A stretch of 64,000 bases of DNA from Alkalinema pantanalense (GCF_050753345.1 NZ_JBLZFX010000018.1:16679-80678), one strand, 5' to 3'; shown: positions 53,355 to 62,793, numbered from the stretch's first letter. The notes: generated by a model not told the origin, from the sequence alone. Numbers and translations are program-made.

Positions 53355-53439
53355 TTGCAGATTTGCGCAGAAATAACATTCCTGGCTCCTCTACCGACCC
53401 ATCCCCTTGGAATTTTATTGGTATGCTGTTTCCCTTAGG
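53355..53439 (-). repeat. Dispersed repeat, diverged copy D
   Basis: gatttgcgcagaaataacat at one end and aattttattggtatgctgtt then tcccttagg at the other align with the ends of copy B in the same orientation. The core is shorter. It lies immediately beyond the tnpB 3' structure. Confidence 0.65.
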
Positions 53440-53620
53440 TTGCTAGCCAATTAGGTTACTAGACAATGCATAACCCCCTTGCCGAGATCGTCCGTATCGG
53501 ATCTCAACAAGGGGGCATTTAGCGTTCATTCCTGATTTAGCATTCTTAATGGCTTTCACAAATTGGTTCGATGCAAGATCCAATCCGCTCTGCCATTGAA
53601 TTCAGTGAATCATGTTCTCG

Positions 53621-54151
53621 CTATCCGAGAGACTTGAGATTCAGGGTTCGTTGCAATTCTGCTAACTCATCCCGATGAGCCTTTACAGTAATTAAACTCT
53701 TCCCCGATCGAATAGCTTGCTCCGATTCAATTTTCAACGAAACCTGTTCATTCCGGCCCGCTTTTCGCCAGTAAAACACACCGGCCAATGGCGAAAAGAT
53801 CAATAACCCTATCCACAAACCTGTGAAGTCAGGCAACAAAAATGAGAGCACAAGAACCAAACAGAGTGCACCCAACCCTGCTAGCAAGGAGAGAAATCCT
53901 GCTAGGAACAAACTTGGACGAACCCAGCCCTCGAAGACAACAGAATTTGCCTGAGCATCAATCTGTGATACACGGTAAGCGCGCTCTGCAAAATATTGCT
54001 TGAGCTTCGCCAGCAATGAATCTTCAGATTCATCTGAAGTTAACTGGATAATCTCTGTACGATCTTTGACTGACGCTCGAATAAAAAAGCCTAGTCCGAT
54101 CGCCAGGAGGAGCGTGAGCAAAAACGTAGAGACTAAGACTGAATGGCTCAT
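53621..54151 (-). CDS. Cofactor assembly of complex C subunit B, CCB1 type
   Basis: The protein has 176 residues from ATG 54151. An N-terminal TM helix (SVLVSTFLLTLLLAIGLGFF) precedes the family segment RASVKDRTEI, a soluble stretch (LKQYFAERAYRVSQID; VVFEGWVRPSLFL), two more TM helices (about 85-135) and a C-terminal soluble part. It resembles the CCB1 (former DUF3529) family, part of the same haem-attachment system for cytochrome b6 as the CCB2/CCB4-type gene 2.5 kb away. A PadR-type regulator gene lies 78 bp upstream on the same strand. Confidence 0.75.
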   Translation of the reverse strand: MSHSVLVSTFLLTLLLAIGLGFFIRASVKDRTEIIQLTSDESEDSLLAKLKQYFAERAYRVSQIDAQANSVVFEGWVRPSLFLAGFLSLLAGLGALCLVLVLSFLLPDFTGLWIGLLIFSPLAGVFYWRKAGRNEQVSLKIESEQAIRSGKSLITVKAHRDELAELQRTLNLKSLG

Positions 54152-54229
54152 GGTCAGGCAACGGACGAAAGTGTTCTCACTCCACTCTACGCTGGGTTTG
54201 CCCTCCCGAAGCAATTCGGTTATCCCTAC

Positions 54230-54592
54230 CTATTTGACTGAAGCGTTAGCTTCCCGCTTAACGGCATACCCCTCCCAGAGCTTAGCCAAGTCCTCGGCTT
54301 GTGCGACTGCATCCGGGCGGATTTGGTACATCCGGCGAGGACGACCACGCCCCTCGACCTTCTTCCAATAGCCCGTAACCATTTCATTGTCTTCCAGAAA
54401 CTTCAGTGCACTGTAGAGCACGGTGTCTGAAAGTCGGTACAGTGGATGGTTTTGTTCTAACAGCTGAATCAGCTCCGTTCCATAGGAATCTCCTTTGAGG
54501 AGCACCGAAAACACATAGCAAACGGCTAATTCCTTATTGAGATAGAAAGGAGGTGGATCCTTAAAAAATTGGTAGATATCCTCAAATTTCAT
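54230..54592 (-). CDS. PadR family transcriptional regulator
   Basis: The protein has 120 residues from ATG 54592 (a TTG 15 bp upstream is possible). The winged helix shows ELAVCYVFSVLLKGDSYGTELIQLLE, LSDTVLYSALKFLEDNEMV and a wing with VEGRGRPRRMYQIR. Cyanobacterial members have a slightly longer N-terminus, as here. PadR proteins usually repress adjacent genes as dimers; the CCB1-type gene directly downstream is a candidate target or operon partner. Confidence 0.88.
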   Translation of the reverse strand: MKFEDIYQFFKDPPPFYLNKELAVCYVFSVLLKGDSYGTELIQLLEQNHPLYRLSDTVLYSALKFLEDNEMVTGYWKKVEGRGRPRRMYQIRPDAVAQAEDLAKLWEGYAVKREANASVK

Positions 54593-55162
54593 GGTTTTTA
54601 CATCCAAATAACAGTGACAAAGAAACTCACCCTAGGTTGATAGTGTGGAGATGAATTGCGTGGATCTAGCAGTTGTTCCTTCCACAATACGAAGCTAACA
54701 AACGCCTTTAGACCCTACGTCCCTCTTAAGGGGGAAATTTACCTCCGACGTAAAATATGTAAGAAATCGATTGTTGGCAACTCACATCAGGTGCAGTGTG
54801 AATCCGCGTTTCAGAGTAGAATTTTCCCTAATCTAAACTAAACTAGGGGGTTCCTGTCATTCGTAAAAACTACTGACCGTAGAAAAAATGACTCCGTTAA
54901 ATTACTGAACTCTAAATCGCCTTAACTTGGAGTTAACAGAGGATCCCGACACTTTAGAGACTTTTATACTTTAACAGTGTGCTTTTTTTTATCGGGATGT
55001 GACACTTTAGGTCACAAGACTTTAGATTTTACGATCTGCAAGAGAGATTATCTGAGCTGATCAATCGTGATCCTTCTAGCACTCTCAACGCCACACAACT
55101 TCAGACGTCTCCCGGTTTTTCTGGCCCAAAGGGTGATGTTCCGAATGGCCTCTAGGTTGGCG
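54593..55162. other. Intergenic region upstream of padR with repeated words
   Basis: gacactttag occurs twice (about 54948 and 55001) and ctttag recurs. TGTGAC (54998-55003) and GTCACA (55011-55016) form an inverted repeat with a 7-bp spacer, a possible operator. A near-palindrome (ccctcttaagggg, about 54721) is also present. No gene is supported. Confidence 0.4.
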
Positions 55163-55813
55163 TTAAACAAGACCGGCTCGAAGTGCTACCACGGCTGCTT
55201 GCACCCGATCGTCTACGGCTAATTTGTTCATAATTCCCCGGATGTGGGTTTTGATCGTATTAGTACTGAGATACAGTGCATTGGCAATTTCTGGATTACT
55301 GTAACCCTCCACCATCAGTTGTAGGACTTCCAATTCGCGTTGTGACAATTGCCCAATTGGGGTGGGGCGGGTGGGTGGCTTGAGATGATCAATGACACGG
55401 CGAGCAATTTGTGGATCCAAGTAAGTCGCTCCTTCTTGGGCAACGGAAATTGCGGTGACGAGTCGATCCACGTCTGCGCCTTTAATACAATAAGCATCGG
55501 CACCACTCGACAGCGCGGCAATGATTTCTGTGTCCATCGTATGGGATGTCAGAATGACCACGCGCACATTGGGTAACTTGGCCCGAATTTGCTGGGTGGC
55601 TGCAATACCATCTAGCCGAGGCAATCCAATGTCCATGACAATCACATCGGGCTTCAGTTCCAAGGCCATTTCGACCCCGGTATAACCATCAGTGGCCTGT
55701 CCAACGATTGTGTAATGGGGATAATCACTCAAAGATTGTTCTAGCCCCAATTGCATCATGGGATCATCTTCCACAATGAGAATGCGAACTTTTTGGGATT
55801 CACTCAAGGTCAT
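55163..55813 (-). CDS. Response regulator, NarL family
   Basis: The protein has 216 residues. The receiver domain shows EDDPMMQLGLEQSL, phosphoacceptor Asp in VIVMDIGLPRLDG, Thr/Ser in VILTSH and Lys in CIKGAD. The LuxR HTH covers about 150-210 (LSQRELEVLQLMVEGYSNPEIANALYLS). It is an orphan regulator: no kinase gene is nearby. The stimulus and targets are unknown. Confidence 0.92.
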   Translation of the reverse strand: MTLSESQKVRILIVEDDPMMQLGLEQSLSDYPHYTIVGQATDGYTGVEMALELKPDVIVMDIGLPRLDGIAATQQIRAKLPNVRVVILTSHTMDTEIIAALSSGADAYCIKGADVDRLVTAISVAQEGATYLDPQIARRVIDHLKPPTRPTPIGQLSQRELEVLQLMVEGYSNPEIANALYLSTNTIKTHIRGIMNKLAVDDRVQAAVVALRAGLV

Positions 55814-56017
55814 GGATTCTGGGGTATAGAGAACTTAAGAGATTTGATTGGATTATGCCTGATTCTACGAAGGATGCTATAGATTCGTAGAAGCTCTACT
55901 GTTTTCTCCCCCTAAAATTCACGCTTAAATGCTGAATTCTATCCCTTGAGCTTCTGTTTTTTTGACTTCATTAGAATCTTCGAAGTTTTTTATAGACCCT
56001 GCTTAGGAATGGTCGGT

Positions 56018-56611
56018 ATGACAAGCCAACTGGATAATTCTCCCTCTCCTCCCAACTTGAAACAAATTTCCAAAACCTTTCGCTTTGTGGGATGGTTCAG
56101 TTTCTGGGCACAGCTTGTCCTTGCGATTATTTCCGGGCTGATTTTTATCTTTGCAGTTCTATCTGCGGCAGCTTTTTCCCGATCGGCGACTCCCGGCTCC
56201 TCGGGGGCTAATCCAGGCACGGGGGGCGGAATTTTCTTCGCAACCTGTAGTTTGTTTGTTTTGGTCTATGGCATCTATCGATCGTTTCAATACGTTCAAC
56301 TCGGTCGTCGTCTGCGGGAAACCAACCCCAGCTTTCGGCCCAAAAAATTAGAAACTGTCCAGTTCCTCTGGATGAGCTTAATGGTGCGAGGGGCAGGGTT
56401 GCTGTTAGCCGTCATGGCCGGAGAAGCGATTACCGGAGTCCTTTTAGGTAAAGCCTTTCTCTCCATGGGAGCTATTTTTAATCCCTTGGCGATTAATCAA
56501 ATTATTCAGCCACTGGACATTTTTCTGGTGCTGGCCAATACCCACTTGATTACAGCCCACTTTATTGGCAGTGCGGCATCCCTGTGGTTGCTCAATCGGA
56601 TTAATCGCTAG
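56018..56611 (+). CDS. DUF3611 family membrane protein
   Basis: The protein has 197 residues from ATG 56018, with AGGA 9 nt upstream; ATG 56009 is in frame. Four TM helices are visible (about 27-52, 75-95, 125-150 and 165-190). Family motifs are FRFVGWFSFWAQLVLAIISG and ETVQFLWMSLMVRGAGLLLA. The family occurs in cyanobacteria and plastids; its function is unknown. It is convergent with the GT87 gene. Confidence 0.88.
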   Translation: MTSQLDNSPSPPNLKQISKTFRFVGWFSFWAQLVLAIISGLIFIFAVLSAAAFSRSATPGSSGANPGTGGGIFFATCSLFVLVYGIYRSFQYVQLGRRLRETNPSFRPKKLETVQFLWMSLMVRGAGLLLAVMAGEAITGVLLGKAFLSMGAIFNPLAINQIIQPLDIFLVLANTHLITAHFIGSAASLWLLNRINR

Positions 56612-56645
56612 GTCGGCGTTCTAACTTCCTACAGAACCTGCTGAA

Positions 56646-57863
56646 TCAGCTCCAGACATCTAGAGGATCCGTTGGATTAGGGGTTGGTGCAGCTTGGGGA
56701 GGAAGTAGTAGATGTTTGCGGGAGCCGGGAATGGCAAAAGCGAGGGTGACGGCGTAGGCCAACATGCCGTTACTGTTGGTAAAGGGGGGCATGAAGATGG
56801 GCAGCACTAGCCAGAATTTACCCAGGGCGTTTGCCTGCTGAAAGCGATAGAAGAAGAAGGGAAAATACCAAACCAAACCCATGATCCAGGTTTGGGGATT
56901 AAAGAGATGGATCGTGTTCAACAATGAGTAAAATTGCTCATCTTCTTTGCGGGGTCGCAGAAAATAGAACAGGACTGCAAAGGCGATCGCACCCACGGTC
57001 AGGGCCAGAAACGGTTTTCCCCGCAAAAACGGGTTCATGTAGCCATGGACAAAATCATGGGTCACTAGGAGCTTGTTGCCTTCGATCGCGAAAACGAGGC
57101 GATTCAGCACCGTTTGTCCCAGGGTTTGTATGGGGTAAGGATTGACAATCTGCCCCAAGATATCCGGAAAGGTGCGTTTGGCAAAGTTGAGGTAGACGGG
57201 ATAGCCAAAGTAGAACAGCGGCAAGGTTAGAAAAATCAGAATACCGCCGATCGTCGCGGCTACCATGCGAAATTGCCGTTTGACAAGGTAGTAGAGCAGT
57301 GCCACAAAGGGAAAGATTTTAATCAAACAAGCCATGCCCAGCATCAGTCCCGGCAGAATCGGTTGTTTGTTGGCCTGGTGGGCATAGAATGCTGACACCG
57401 TGAGACAGCACACCAGAATGTCGATTTGTCCCCGTTCAAAGCTGGCAAAGGTGGGAAAACTCATGAGGGCCAGGACTAGCACTGCGGGGGCAACTGGGGA
57501 GCCCTGATGGCGTAGTAGTTGGAAAAATAAAAACCATAAGCAGAGCAAAATAAAGACGCTATACACCACCTTGGCAGTGCCGTAGGGCATCCAGCTAACA
57601 GCGGTCATCAAAAGGGCCGCGAAGGGGGGATAGATAAACCCTGACCAAGGCCGACTTTCCGCATTGACAGGTGTATAGAGTTCTGGGTGCAGTCCTACTG
57701 GATTAAGGTAAGGATCCAAACCAAGCAGGACCGATCGACCGGCGACGTAGTAAGGCCGAAAATCGATTTGGTAGGACTCTAGGACGATGTAGATCAAAAT
57801 TGCCGAGGGCAATAGATAGGGAAAATACTCTCGGAAAAAGCGGGCGATCGTTAAACGTGGCAT
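56646..57863 (-). CDS. GT87/DUF2029 membrane mannosyltransferase-like protein
   Basis: The protein has 405 residues from ATG 57863. About ten TM helices are present, with the GT87 signature FRPYYVAGRSVLLGLDPYLN near the N-terminus, SGFIYPPFAALLM and FASFERGQIDILVCCLTVSA. Family members use polyprenyl-phosphate-mannose to extend lipid-linked glycans on the outer face of the plasma membrane. The donor here is inferred from family. It is a lone gene. Confidence 0.88.
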   Translation of the reverse strand: MPRLTIARFFREYFPYLLPSAILIYIVLESYQIDFRPYYVAGRSVLLGLDPYLNPVGLHPELYTPVNAESRPWSGFIYPPFAALLMTAVSWMPYGTAKVVYSVFILLCLWFLFFQLLRHQGSPVAPAVLVLALMSFPTFASFERGQIDILVCCLTVSAFYAHQANKQPILPGLMLGMACLIKIFPFVALLYYLVKRQFRMVAATIGGILIFLTLPLFYFGYPVYLNFAKRTFPDILGQIVNPYPIQTLGQTVLNRLVFAIEGNKLLVTHDFVHGYMNPFLRGKPFLALTVGAIAFAVLFYFLRPRKEDEQFYSLLNTIHLFNPQTWIMGLVWYFPFFFYRFQQANALGKFWLVLPIFMPPFTNSNGMLAYAVTLAFAIPGSRKHLLLPPQAAPTPNPTDPLDVWS

Positions 57864-57922
57864 AGCAAGACACAAAATCCCAAGACACGGAGTGGACAGG
57901 CACAAGACGCTTCCAGGACTCG

Positions 57923-57958
57923 TTCAAATAACCCATGTTCTTCAAATAACCTATTGGT
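57923..57958. repeat. 18-bp tandem repeat, 2 units
   Basis: ttcaaataacccatgttc and ttcaaataacctattggt lie in tandem upstream of the GT87 gene. Confidence 0.8.
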
Positions 57959-58103
57959 CTATCAAATTTGTTTTGAGGGGTTAAAGAAGTTACAAACTGT
58001 TGTTTTACTTGAGTTTTAAAGAACTTCTATCCCTCATTCCATGGCTGATAAACCACTATGTACAAATGAAGTTGTTCAAAGGAGTTGTCCAAAAAACTAG
58101 TTG

Positions 58104-58151
58104 TTCAGACACCTGGTTCAAACACCTGGCATTTCAGATGGCATTTCAGGA
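58104..58151. repeat. Adjacent 13-bp and 12-bp tandem repeats, 2 units each
   Basis: ttcagacacctgg/ttcaaacacctgg is followed directly by ggcatttcagat/ggcatttcagga. Confidence 0.87.
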
Positions 58152-58479
58152 GACTGACACAGGCAATTTGCTATTAGTCAACACAAAATTAAAGTGCGAC
58201 TTTCTAGCAACATTTTGTCTTTCCGCAAGATACTTTAGCCCAACTTGCTGGCCTAACCCTGGTTTCGCCAACTTTTTAGCCCAACTTTGTGGAAAGTTTT
58301 ATGGATTGTTAATTTCGTCAAATTGAGTCGATAAAGGATGTGCCTTCCCAGTGCAACCTCATCGGACTGCCAGAACTCGATCGGGCAAATTTCTACCCGT
58401 CCCCCCTTCTTGGTAAAATCAGAGCTTGCGAAATTTTCCCCATGCGTGCGGGCAAAGGAATTAAGGAGAGATCCCAACT

Positions 58480-59475
58480 ATGGCGCGGATGTACTACGAT
58501 GCGGATGCAAATCTTGACTTGTTAAACGGTAAAACCGTTGCGATTATTGGCTTTGGCTCCCAAGGTCATGCTCACGCTCAGAACTTGAAGGACAGTGGCG
58601 TGAATGTCGTTGTGGGTCTGTACGAAGGCAGCAAATCCGCCGTCAAAGCTAAGGAAGCAGGGCTAGACGTGAAGAGCGTGGCGGATGCAACCAAGGTGGC
58701 TGACCTGATTATGATCCTCCTGCCCGATGAAGTGCAGCGATCGATCTATGAAACTCAAATTGCCCCCAACCTGTCTGCGGGCAAGACCTTGGCCTTTGCC
58801 CATGGGTTCAACATCAACTATGGTCAAATCCTGCCCCCCGCTGATGTGGATGTGGTGATGATTGCGCCGAAGGGGCCGGGTCATTTGGTGCGTCGTACTT
58901 ACACCCAAGGGCAAGGCGTACCTGCCCTGTTTGCGGTGTACCAAGATGCTTCCGGCCAAGCGCGGGACAAGGCCATGGCCTATGCCAAAGGCATTGGCGG
59001 TACTCGGGGCGGGATTCTGGAAACCACCTTCCGGGAAGAGACTGAAACCGATTTGTTTGGTGAACAAGTGGTGCTTTGCGGTGGCTTGAGTGCGCTGATT
59101 AAAGCTGGGTTTGAAACCCTAGTAGAAGCTGGATACCAGCCGGAGTTGGCTTACTTTGAGTGCTTGCATGAAGTGAAGCTGATTGTGGATCTAATCGTGG
59201 AAGGCGGTTTGGCCACCATGCGCGACAGCATCTCCAACACCGCAGAATACGGTGACCTGACCCGTGGGCCGCGCATCGTGACGGATGACACCAAGCAGGA
59301 AATGAAGAAAATTCTTTCCGAAATCCAAACGGGTCAATTTGCCCGTGAGTTTGTCTTGGAAAACCAATCGGGTAAACCCGGATTCATCGCGATGCGTCGT
59401 CGGGAAGCTGAGCACCCGATCGAAGAGGTCGGTAAGGATCTCCGTGCAATGTTTAGCTGGCTGAAAAAAGCCTAA
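58480..59475 (+). CDS. ilvC: Ketol-acid reductoisomerase
   Basis: The protein has 331 residues, the class I length. The NADPH-binding loop is VAIIGFGSQGHAHAQNLKDSG, and MIAPKGPGHLVRRTY and the metal-binding DLFGEQVVLCGG and YFECLHEVKLIVDLI follow. It catalyses isomerisation and reduction of acetolactate or acetohydroxybutyrate in valine, leucine and isoleucine synthesis, using magnesium. AAGGAG lies 13 nt upstream of the ATG. Confidence 0.96.
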   Translation: MARMYYDADANLDLLNGKTVAIIGFGSQGHAHAQNLKDSGVNVVVGLYEGSKSAVKAKEAGLDVKSVADATKVADLIMILLPDEVQRSIYETQIAPNLSAGKTLAFAHGFNINYGQILPPADVDVVMIAPKGPGHLVRRTYTQGQGVPALFAVYQDASGQARDKAMAYAKGIGGTRGGILETTFREETETDLFGEQVVLCGGLSALIKAGFETLVEAGYQPELAYFECLHEVKLIVDLIVEGGLATMRDSISNTAEYGDLTRGPRIVTDDTKQEMKKILSEIQTGQFAREFVLENQSGKPGFIAMRRREAEHPIEEVGKDLRAMFSWLKKA

Positions 59476-59513
59476 TTGCTAGCTGCGTTAACGCACTGGC
59501 TTCAACAACTGTT

Positions 59514-59582
59514 CTCACCCAGGGGCTTGGTGAATGCCAACCCCGCCACGGCCTTGCTTGTTGCTATGCAGGGTTGGGTGAG
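59514..59582 (+). terminator. Possible long-stem terminator after ilvC
   Basis: CTCACCCA (59514-59521) pairs with TGGGTGAG (59575-59582) around a GC-rich loop with further internal pairing. GGTTTTCT follows. This is a weaker case than a classical terminator. Confidence 0.4.
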
Positions 59583-59621
59583 GATGGTTTTCTAACTCGA
59601 GTTCCCTAATCTCAGCAGTCA

Positions 59622-59834
59622 CTACCGCTTTTGTTCCATTTGTTGCACGGCGTCTTCCGTTCGAGCGTTGGGATTTCTGGGCTTCCAGTTGGGGAAGAGG
59701 TTAATCATCATTTGGTCGATCGAATTGCGGGCTTGCAAACTGTAGCGCCCGATCGGCTGAGGCAGTACTTGATCCCCAAAGCCAATAAAGGCAATCACAA
59801 CCAGCAAAATCACAGCTACAGGAATCTTTTTCAT
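59622..59834 (-). CDS. Small conserved cyanobacterial protein with N-terminal TM
   Basis: The protein has 70 residues from ATG 59834. KKIPVAVILLVVIAFIGFGD forms a TM anchor or uncleaved signal, followed by LPQPIGRYSLQARNSIDQMM and a polar tail ending VQQMEQKR. I have seen similarly built small proteins (MKK-hydrophobic-GFGD-LP) in other cyanobacteria, but without a function. Longer in-frame extension to 59960 has no support. Confidence 0.65.
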   Translation of the reverse strand: MKKIPVAVILLVVIAFIGFGDQVLPQPIGRYSLQARNSIDQMMINLFPNWKPRNPNARTEDAVQQMEQKR

Positions 59835-60208
59835 AGTGTTACTCTCTGGATGTAATTTAAGATGGCAGTCCTGACTTCCAACCTTCATCCTGCACCCTGA
59901 ACTTGCCAGCGATCGGTGTTGGCAAGGCGTATGCAACCCCTTCAGATCTAATCTACCCACTTGTCTAATCTACCCACTTGCAGCACGAGATCTTAGGCTT
60001 GATACATGGTTTTCTGTATTTGCTGGGGATTCACTGGTATTTGCGAGAATGACGCTTTTGTAGGGTGGGGAGAGAATTCGGTCAATATTTTCTGAAAATG
60101 CCCATTCTGCAAGCCGGAACTACAACCAAGTGAACTGTAAAGTCGGACGAGAAGAGTCCTTCTCCAACCCTCTATACTGCTAGTAGACCTTAGATCCTAC
60201 GGTTGACT
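59835..60208. other. Intergenic region, nothing recognised
   Basis: These 374 bp lie between divergent genes. A short tandem ctaatctacccacttgt/ctaatctacccacttgc (about 59946-59980) is the only structure noticed. Confidence 0.4.
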
Positions 60209-60715
60209 ATGAAATCTTCCAATACTTGCCCTGTTCCGATAGAACAGCGCCCTGTTAATGAGTTTCAGGCGTTGTCAGAATCTTGGTTTTTTAAGTGGGC
60301 TATGTGTCGGGGGTGGAGCTTTGCTAAACCGTTAGCGATCGCCTTTATGGCCAATTTAGTGATCTCGACGCCGATCGCCGCTGCAAGTTTTCCCTTCCAT
60401 AAATTTCCGTTGGAATGCATGTTAGTGGCTGCTGCGGGGGCTTGCTTGCTTCCTTGCTTGCTTCTAGTACGGCTGTATCTAGGTTGGCGTTATATCAAAT
60501 CCCGTTTGTTGGATCCGAAAATTTTCTATGAAGAGTCCGGGTGGTACGATGGCCAAATCTGGCAGAAAACTCCGGAGTTTTTAGACCAAGATCGTCTAAT
60601 CGTCACCTACGAAGTTCAACCAGTATTACATCGGCTTCAGCAAGTACTCGTTTTTGCGATGGGTGTTTTTTTTGGACTTGTCATTGCTAGTATTGGCTGG
60701 GCCTTGCTGGATTAA
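60209..60715 (+). CDS. Ycf36/CGLD27 family protein (DUF1230)
   Basis: The protein has 168 residues from ATG 60209. The family start CPVPIEQRPVNEFQALSESWFFKWA is followed by two TM helices (about 45-90), LYLGWRYIKSRL, the motif YEESGWYDGQIWQKTPEFLDQDRLIV and a C-terminal TM. This family is conserved in cyanobacteria, red-algal plastids (ycf36) and plants (CGLD27, linked to iron deficiency). The biochemical function is unknown. Confidence 0.9.
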   Translation: MKSSNTCPVPIEQRPVNEFQALSESWFFKWAMCRGWSFAKPLAIAFMANLVISTPIAAASFPFHKFPLECMLVAAAGACLLPCLLLVRLYLGWRYIKSRLLDPKIFYEESGWYDGQIWQKTPEFLDQDRLIVTYEVQPVLHRLQQVLVFAMGVFFGLVIASIGWALLD

Positions 60716-60876
60716 GTTTGCTTTACATAAAACTGCCCTTTTTTAAGACTCTGGAATTAAGAAAGAGAAATTAAACCGTAGTTCTGGAGCAAAGTCGCCA
60801 TCTTGGTTTCTAATTTGTAGTGGTGCAACTTTGTACCACGATCGTCCCACAATTTAGCTTGTTGTAGCTTGTACCG

Positions 60877-61830
60877 ATGACTAGAGGAAGAAAAACAGAA
60901 ACCGCAGAACTAGAAGTTAAATTGCTGCGGGAGGGCATTGTTGAGTCGGTACACCATGTCCATGCCACGGTCTGTGACGATCGCGGACGGGTGCTTTTGG
61001 TGGCAGGCCAGTCAGAACTAGAAAGTTTTGTCCGCTCTTCTCTCAAGCCTTTCCAAGCGCTCTGTGTCACGGCCACAGGAACGATTGAGCGCTTTGGCCT
61101 GAGCGATCGGGATGTTGCGATTATTTGCAGTTCCCATCGGGGCTTGATTGAGCAAACGCGCCAAGTTTTTAATGTCCTATGGCGTGCGGACATTGATCCT
61201 TCAGCTCTGCAATGCCCTGTTCCTGCGGGTAAAACCAGTGCGTTGGAGTACAACTGTTCCGGAAAACATGCGGGGATGTTAGCCGCAGCCAAACAGTTGA
61301 GTGTTCCGACATCGGGCTATTTGCAACGCAACCACCCAGTACAGCAGCTCATTCTCAATAAGGTTGCAGATTTACTCAAAATCCCTCCTGCCGAGTTTAT
61401 TGTGGCAAGGGATGACTGTGGGGCACCTACCTACTTTATGCAACTGCGGCAAATGGCGTGGTTGTACGCCCAGCTTGCATCCGGGGAAAGTTTAGAGCTA
61501 GAACGGATCCTGCGGGCAATGACCCATTATCCTGATCTGGTGGCCGGCAGCGGAGAGTTTGATACTGAATTGATGCGGCTGACGAATGGTGAACTTGTCA
61601 GTAAATCGGGAGCGGAGGGCGTTCAGTGTGTGGGTCGGATTGGAGAAGGGATGGGTTTGGCCATTAAGGCGATCGATGGTGCAAAACGGGCTAAATATGC
61701 AGTTGCGATCCATCTTCTACAACAAATGGGCTGGATTTCTCCGAACGTCGCAGATGAGCTGTCCGATCGTTTCATTGCTATTGGAGAGTTCAAACGCTTA
61801 GAAGTGGATGGAGAACTCTCGCTTCTGTAG
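60877..61830 (+). CDS. Asparaginase (asparaginase II / PF06089 family)
   Basis: The protein has 317 residues. Family motifs are LREGIVESVHHVHATVCD, SSLKPFQAL (nucleophile region), CSSHRG, the CSGKHAGMLAA block and ARDDCGAPTYFM, with a late SGAEGVQCVG. This family is unrelated to the E. coli AnsA/AnsB fold and hydrolyses L-asparagine to aspartate and ammonia. A terminator follows. Confidence 0.9.
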   Translation: MTRGRKTETAELEVKLLREGIVESVHHVHATVCDDRGRVLLVAGQSELESFVRSSLKPFQALCVTATGTIERFGLSDRDVAIICSSHRGLIEQTRQVFNVLWRADIDPSALQCPVPAGKTSALEYNCSGKHAGMLAAAKQLSVPTSGYLQRNHPVQQLILNKVADLLKIPPAEFIVARDDCGAPTYFMQLRQMAWLYAQLASGESLELERILRAMTHYPDLVAGSGEFDTELMRLTNGELVSKSGAEGVQCVGRIGEGMGLAIKAIDGAKRAKYAVAIHLLQQMGWISPNVADELSDRFIAIGEFKRLEVDGELSLL

Positions 61831-61866
61831 GTTTGTAGTATGAGCTGAATTTTGTAGCGCTTCTAG

Positions 61867-61917
61867 GGAATGCCGAAGGAAAAGGGCACCTCCCGCCCTC
61901 TCCTTTCACGGCATTCC
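61867..61917 (+). terminator. Strong terminator hairpin after the asparaginase gene
   Basis: GGAATGCCG pairs with CGGCATTCC and an inner stem forms between AAGGAAAAGGGC and GCCCTCTCCTT. GATTTTTG follows 6 nt later on the plus strand. It separates the convergent asparaginase and thf1 genes. Confidence 0.8.
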
Positions 61918-61976
61918 GGTTAGATTTTTGCGCGAGCTACTGTAACTGTAACTCCGATACTGGAACTCCGAACCGT

Positions 61977-62699
61977 CTAGGACTCTGTTGAGGGCATTTC
62001 CGATTCTGAATCTTGGGGAGTCTCGCTGGCACTGCTGGCCTTTGTTGCTTTTTCTTGTTCTCGCTGCTCACGTTTCTTGCGTTCGGCTTCCACAAACTCT
62101 GCCATGGCTGCCTGGGCTTGACTCACCTTTTCCAGATTGCTGCGGTAGAGTTCTAAGTCTTTTTGCAACTTGTCCGGTGCTAAGTTTAAACCTGTTCCCA
62201 ATTTGGTCAATGCGGCCTGTAGCTTTTCACTATCTTTGACGGCTTCGGCATCCAGCTTTTCCAGCAAGGTATACAGTCCAATTGCGAAGAGACGGCTATA
62301 TTTAAATTTTGGGTTGCCGGGAATTTGCTGCAGGGCCGAGAGGGCTTCTCCCCCTTCCGTTAGCCCCACTAAGCCATCCCAGGATGTGCTTCCTAGGGAA
62401 TTGAGCAGGCGATCGGCGTCTTGGCGATACTGCTGGGGATTGCCATCGACAGCTTGACAAATTGCAGTGAAGATTGATGCTAAATCCTGCTCAGGGCGAT
62501 AACCTTGCATGAATCTATCGAAGGACGTTACCACACCCAGCGCATAGATGGGGTCATAGCGAAACTCAATATTGACGGTTAGCAGATGCATTTCCACCAT
62601 CAATTCCTCTACCACGCGACGGTAAATGGAGTTCACCGGGCGGGTATGAAGACTATAAAACGTGCGCTTGGCATCGGAAACGGTACGGACAGTATTCAC
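61977..62699 (-). CDS. thf1: Photosystem II biogenesis protein Thf1/Psb29
   Basis: The protein has 240 residues from GTG 62699, matching the family start (M-N-x-RTVSDAKR); the longer frame to 62756 is not conserved. Motifs are TVSDAKRTFYSLHTRPVNSI, YRRVVEELMVEMHLLTVN, FDRFMQGYRPEQD and a C-terminal coiled coil (about 175-220) with a Glu/Ser-rich tail. Thf1 is needed for photosystem II assembly and for stability of FtsH protease complexes at the thylakoid. Confidence 0.94.
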   Translation of the reverse strand: MNTVRTVSDAKRTFYSLHTRPVNSIYRRVVEELMVEMHLLTVNIEFRYDPIYALGVVTSFDRFMQGYRPEQDLASIFTAICQAVDGNPQQYRQDADRLLNSLGSTSWDGLVGLTEGGEALSALQQIPGNPKFKYSRLFAIGLYTLLEKLDAEAVKDSEKLQAALTKLGTGLNLAPDKLQKDLELYRSNLEKVSQAQAAMAEFVEAERKKREQREQEKATKASSASETPQDSESEMPSTES

Positions 62700-62793
62700 G
62701 GTAACTTCATCTGGGCAACATCCCTCATTGTGTCGCTTTGGGGGGAGTTTTGCCAAGGGAAATTTACGGGAAAGGGACTCGAATCAAGGTTCT

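Larger units (their letters stand above)
57864..58479. other. 0.6-kb ilvC upstream region with tandem repeats
   Basis: Repeats at 57923-57958 and 58104-58151 are listed separately. agcccaact occurs twice near 58230 and 58280. The ilvC promoter should be here; an AAGGAG at 58461-58466 is its ribosome binding site. No leader peptide or T-box is recognised. Confidence 0.45.

Noticed and set aside
55001..55016. TGTGA...TCACA as a CRP-type site
   Set aside because: The spacer is 9 bp rather than the 6 bp required for a CRP/SyCrp1 site; kept only as a generic inverted repeat.
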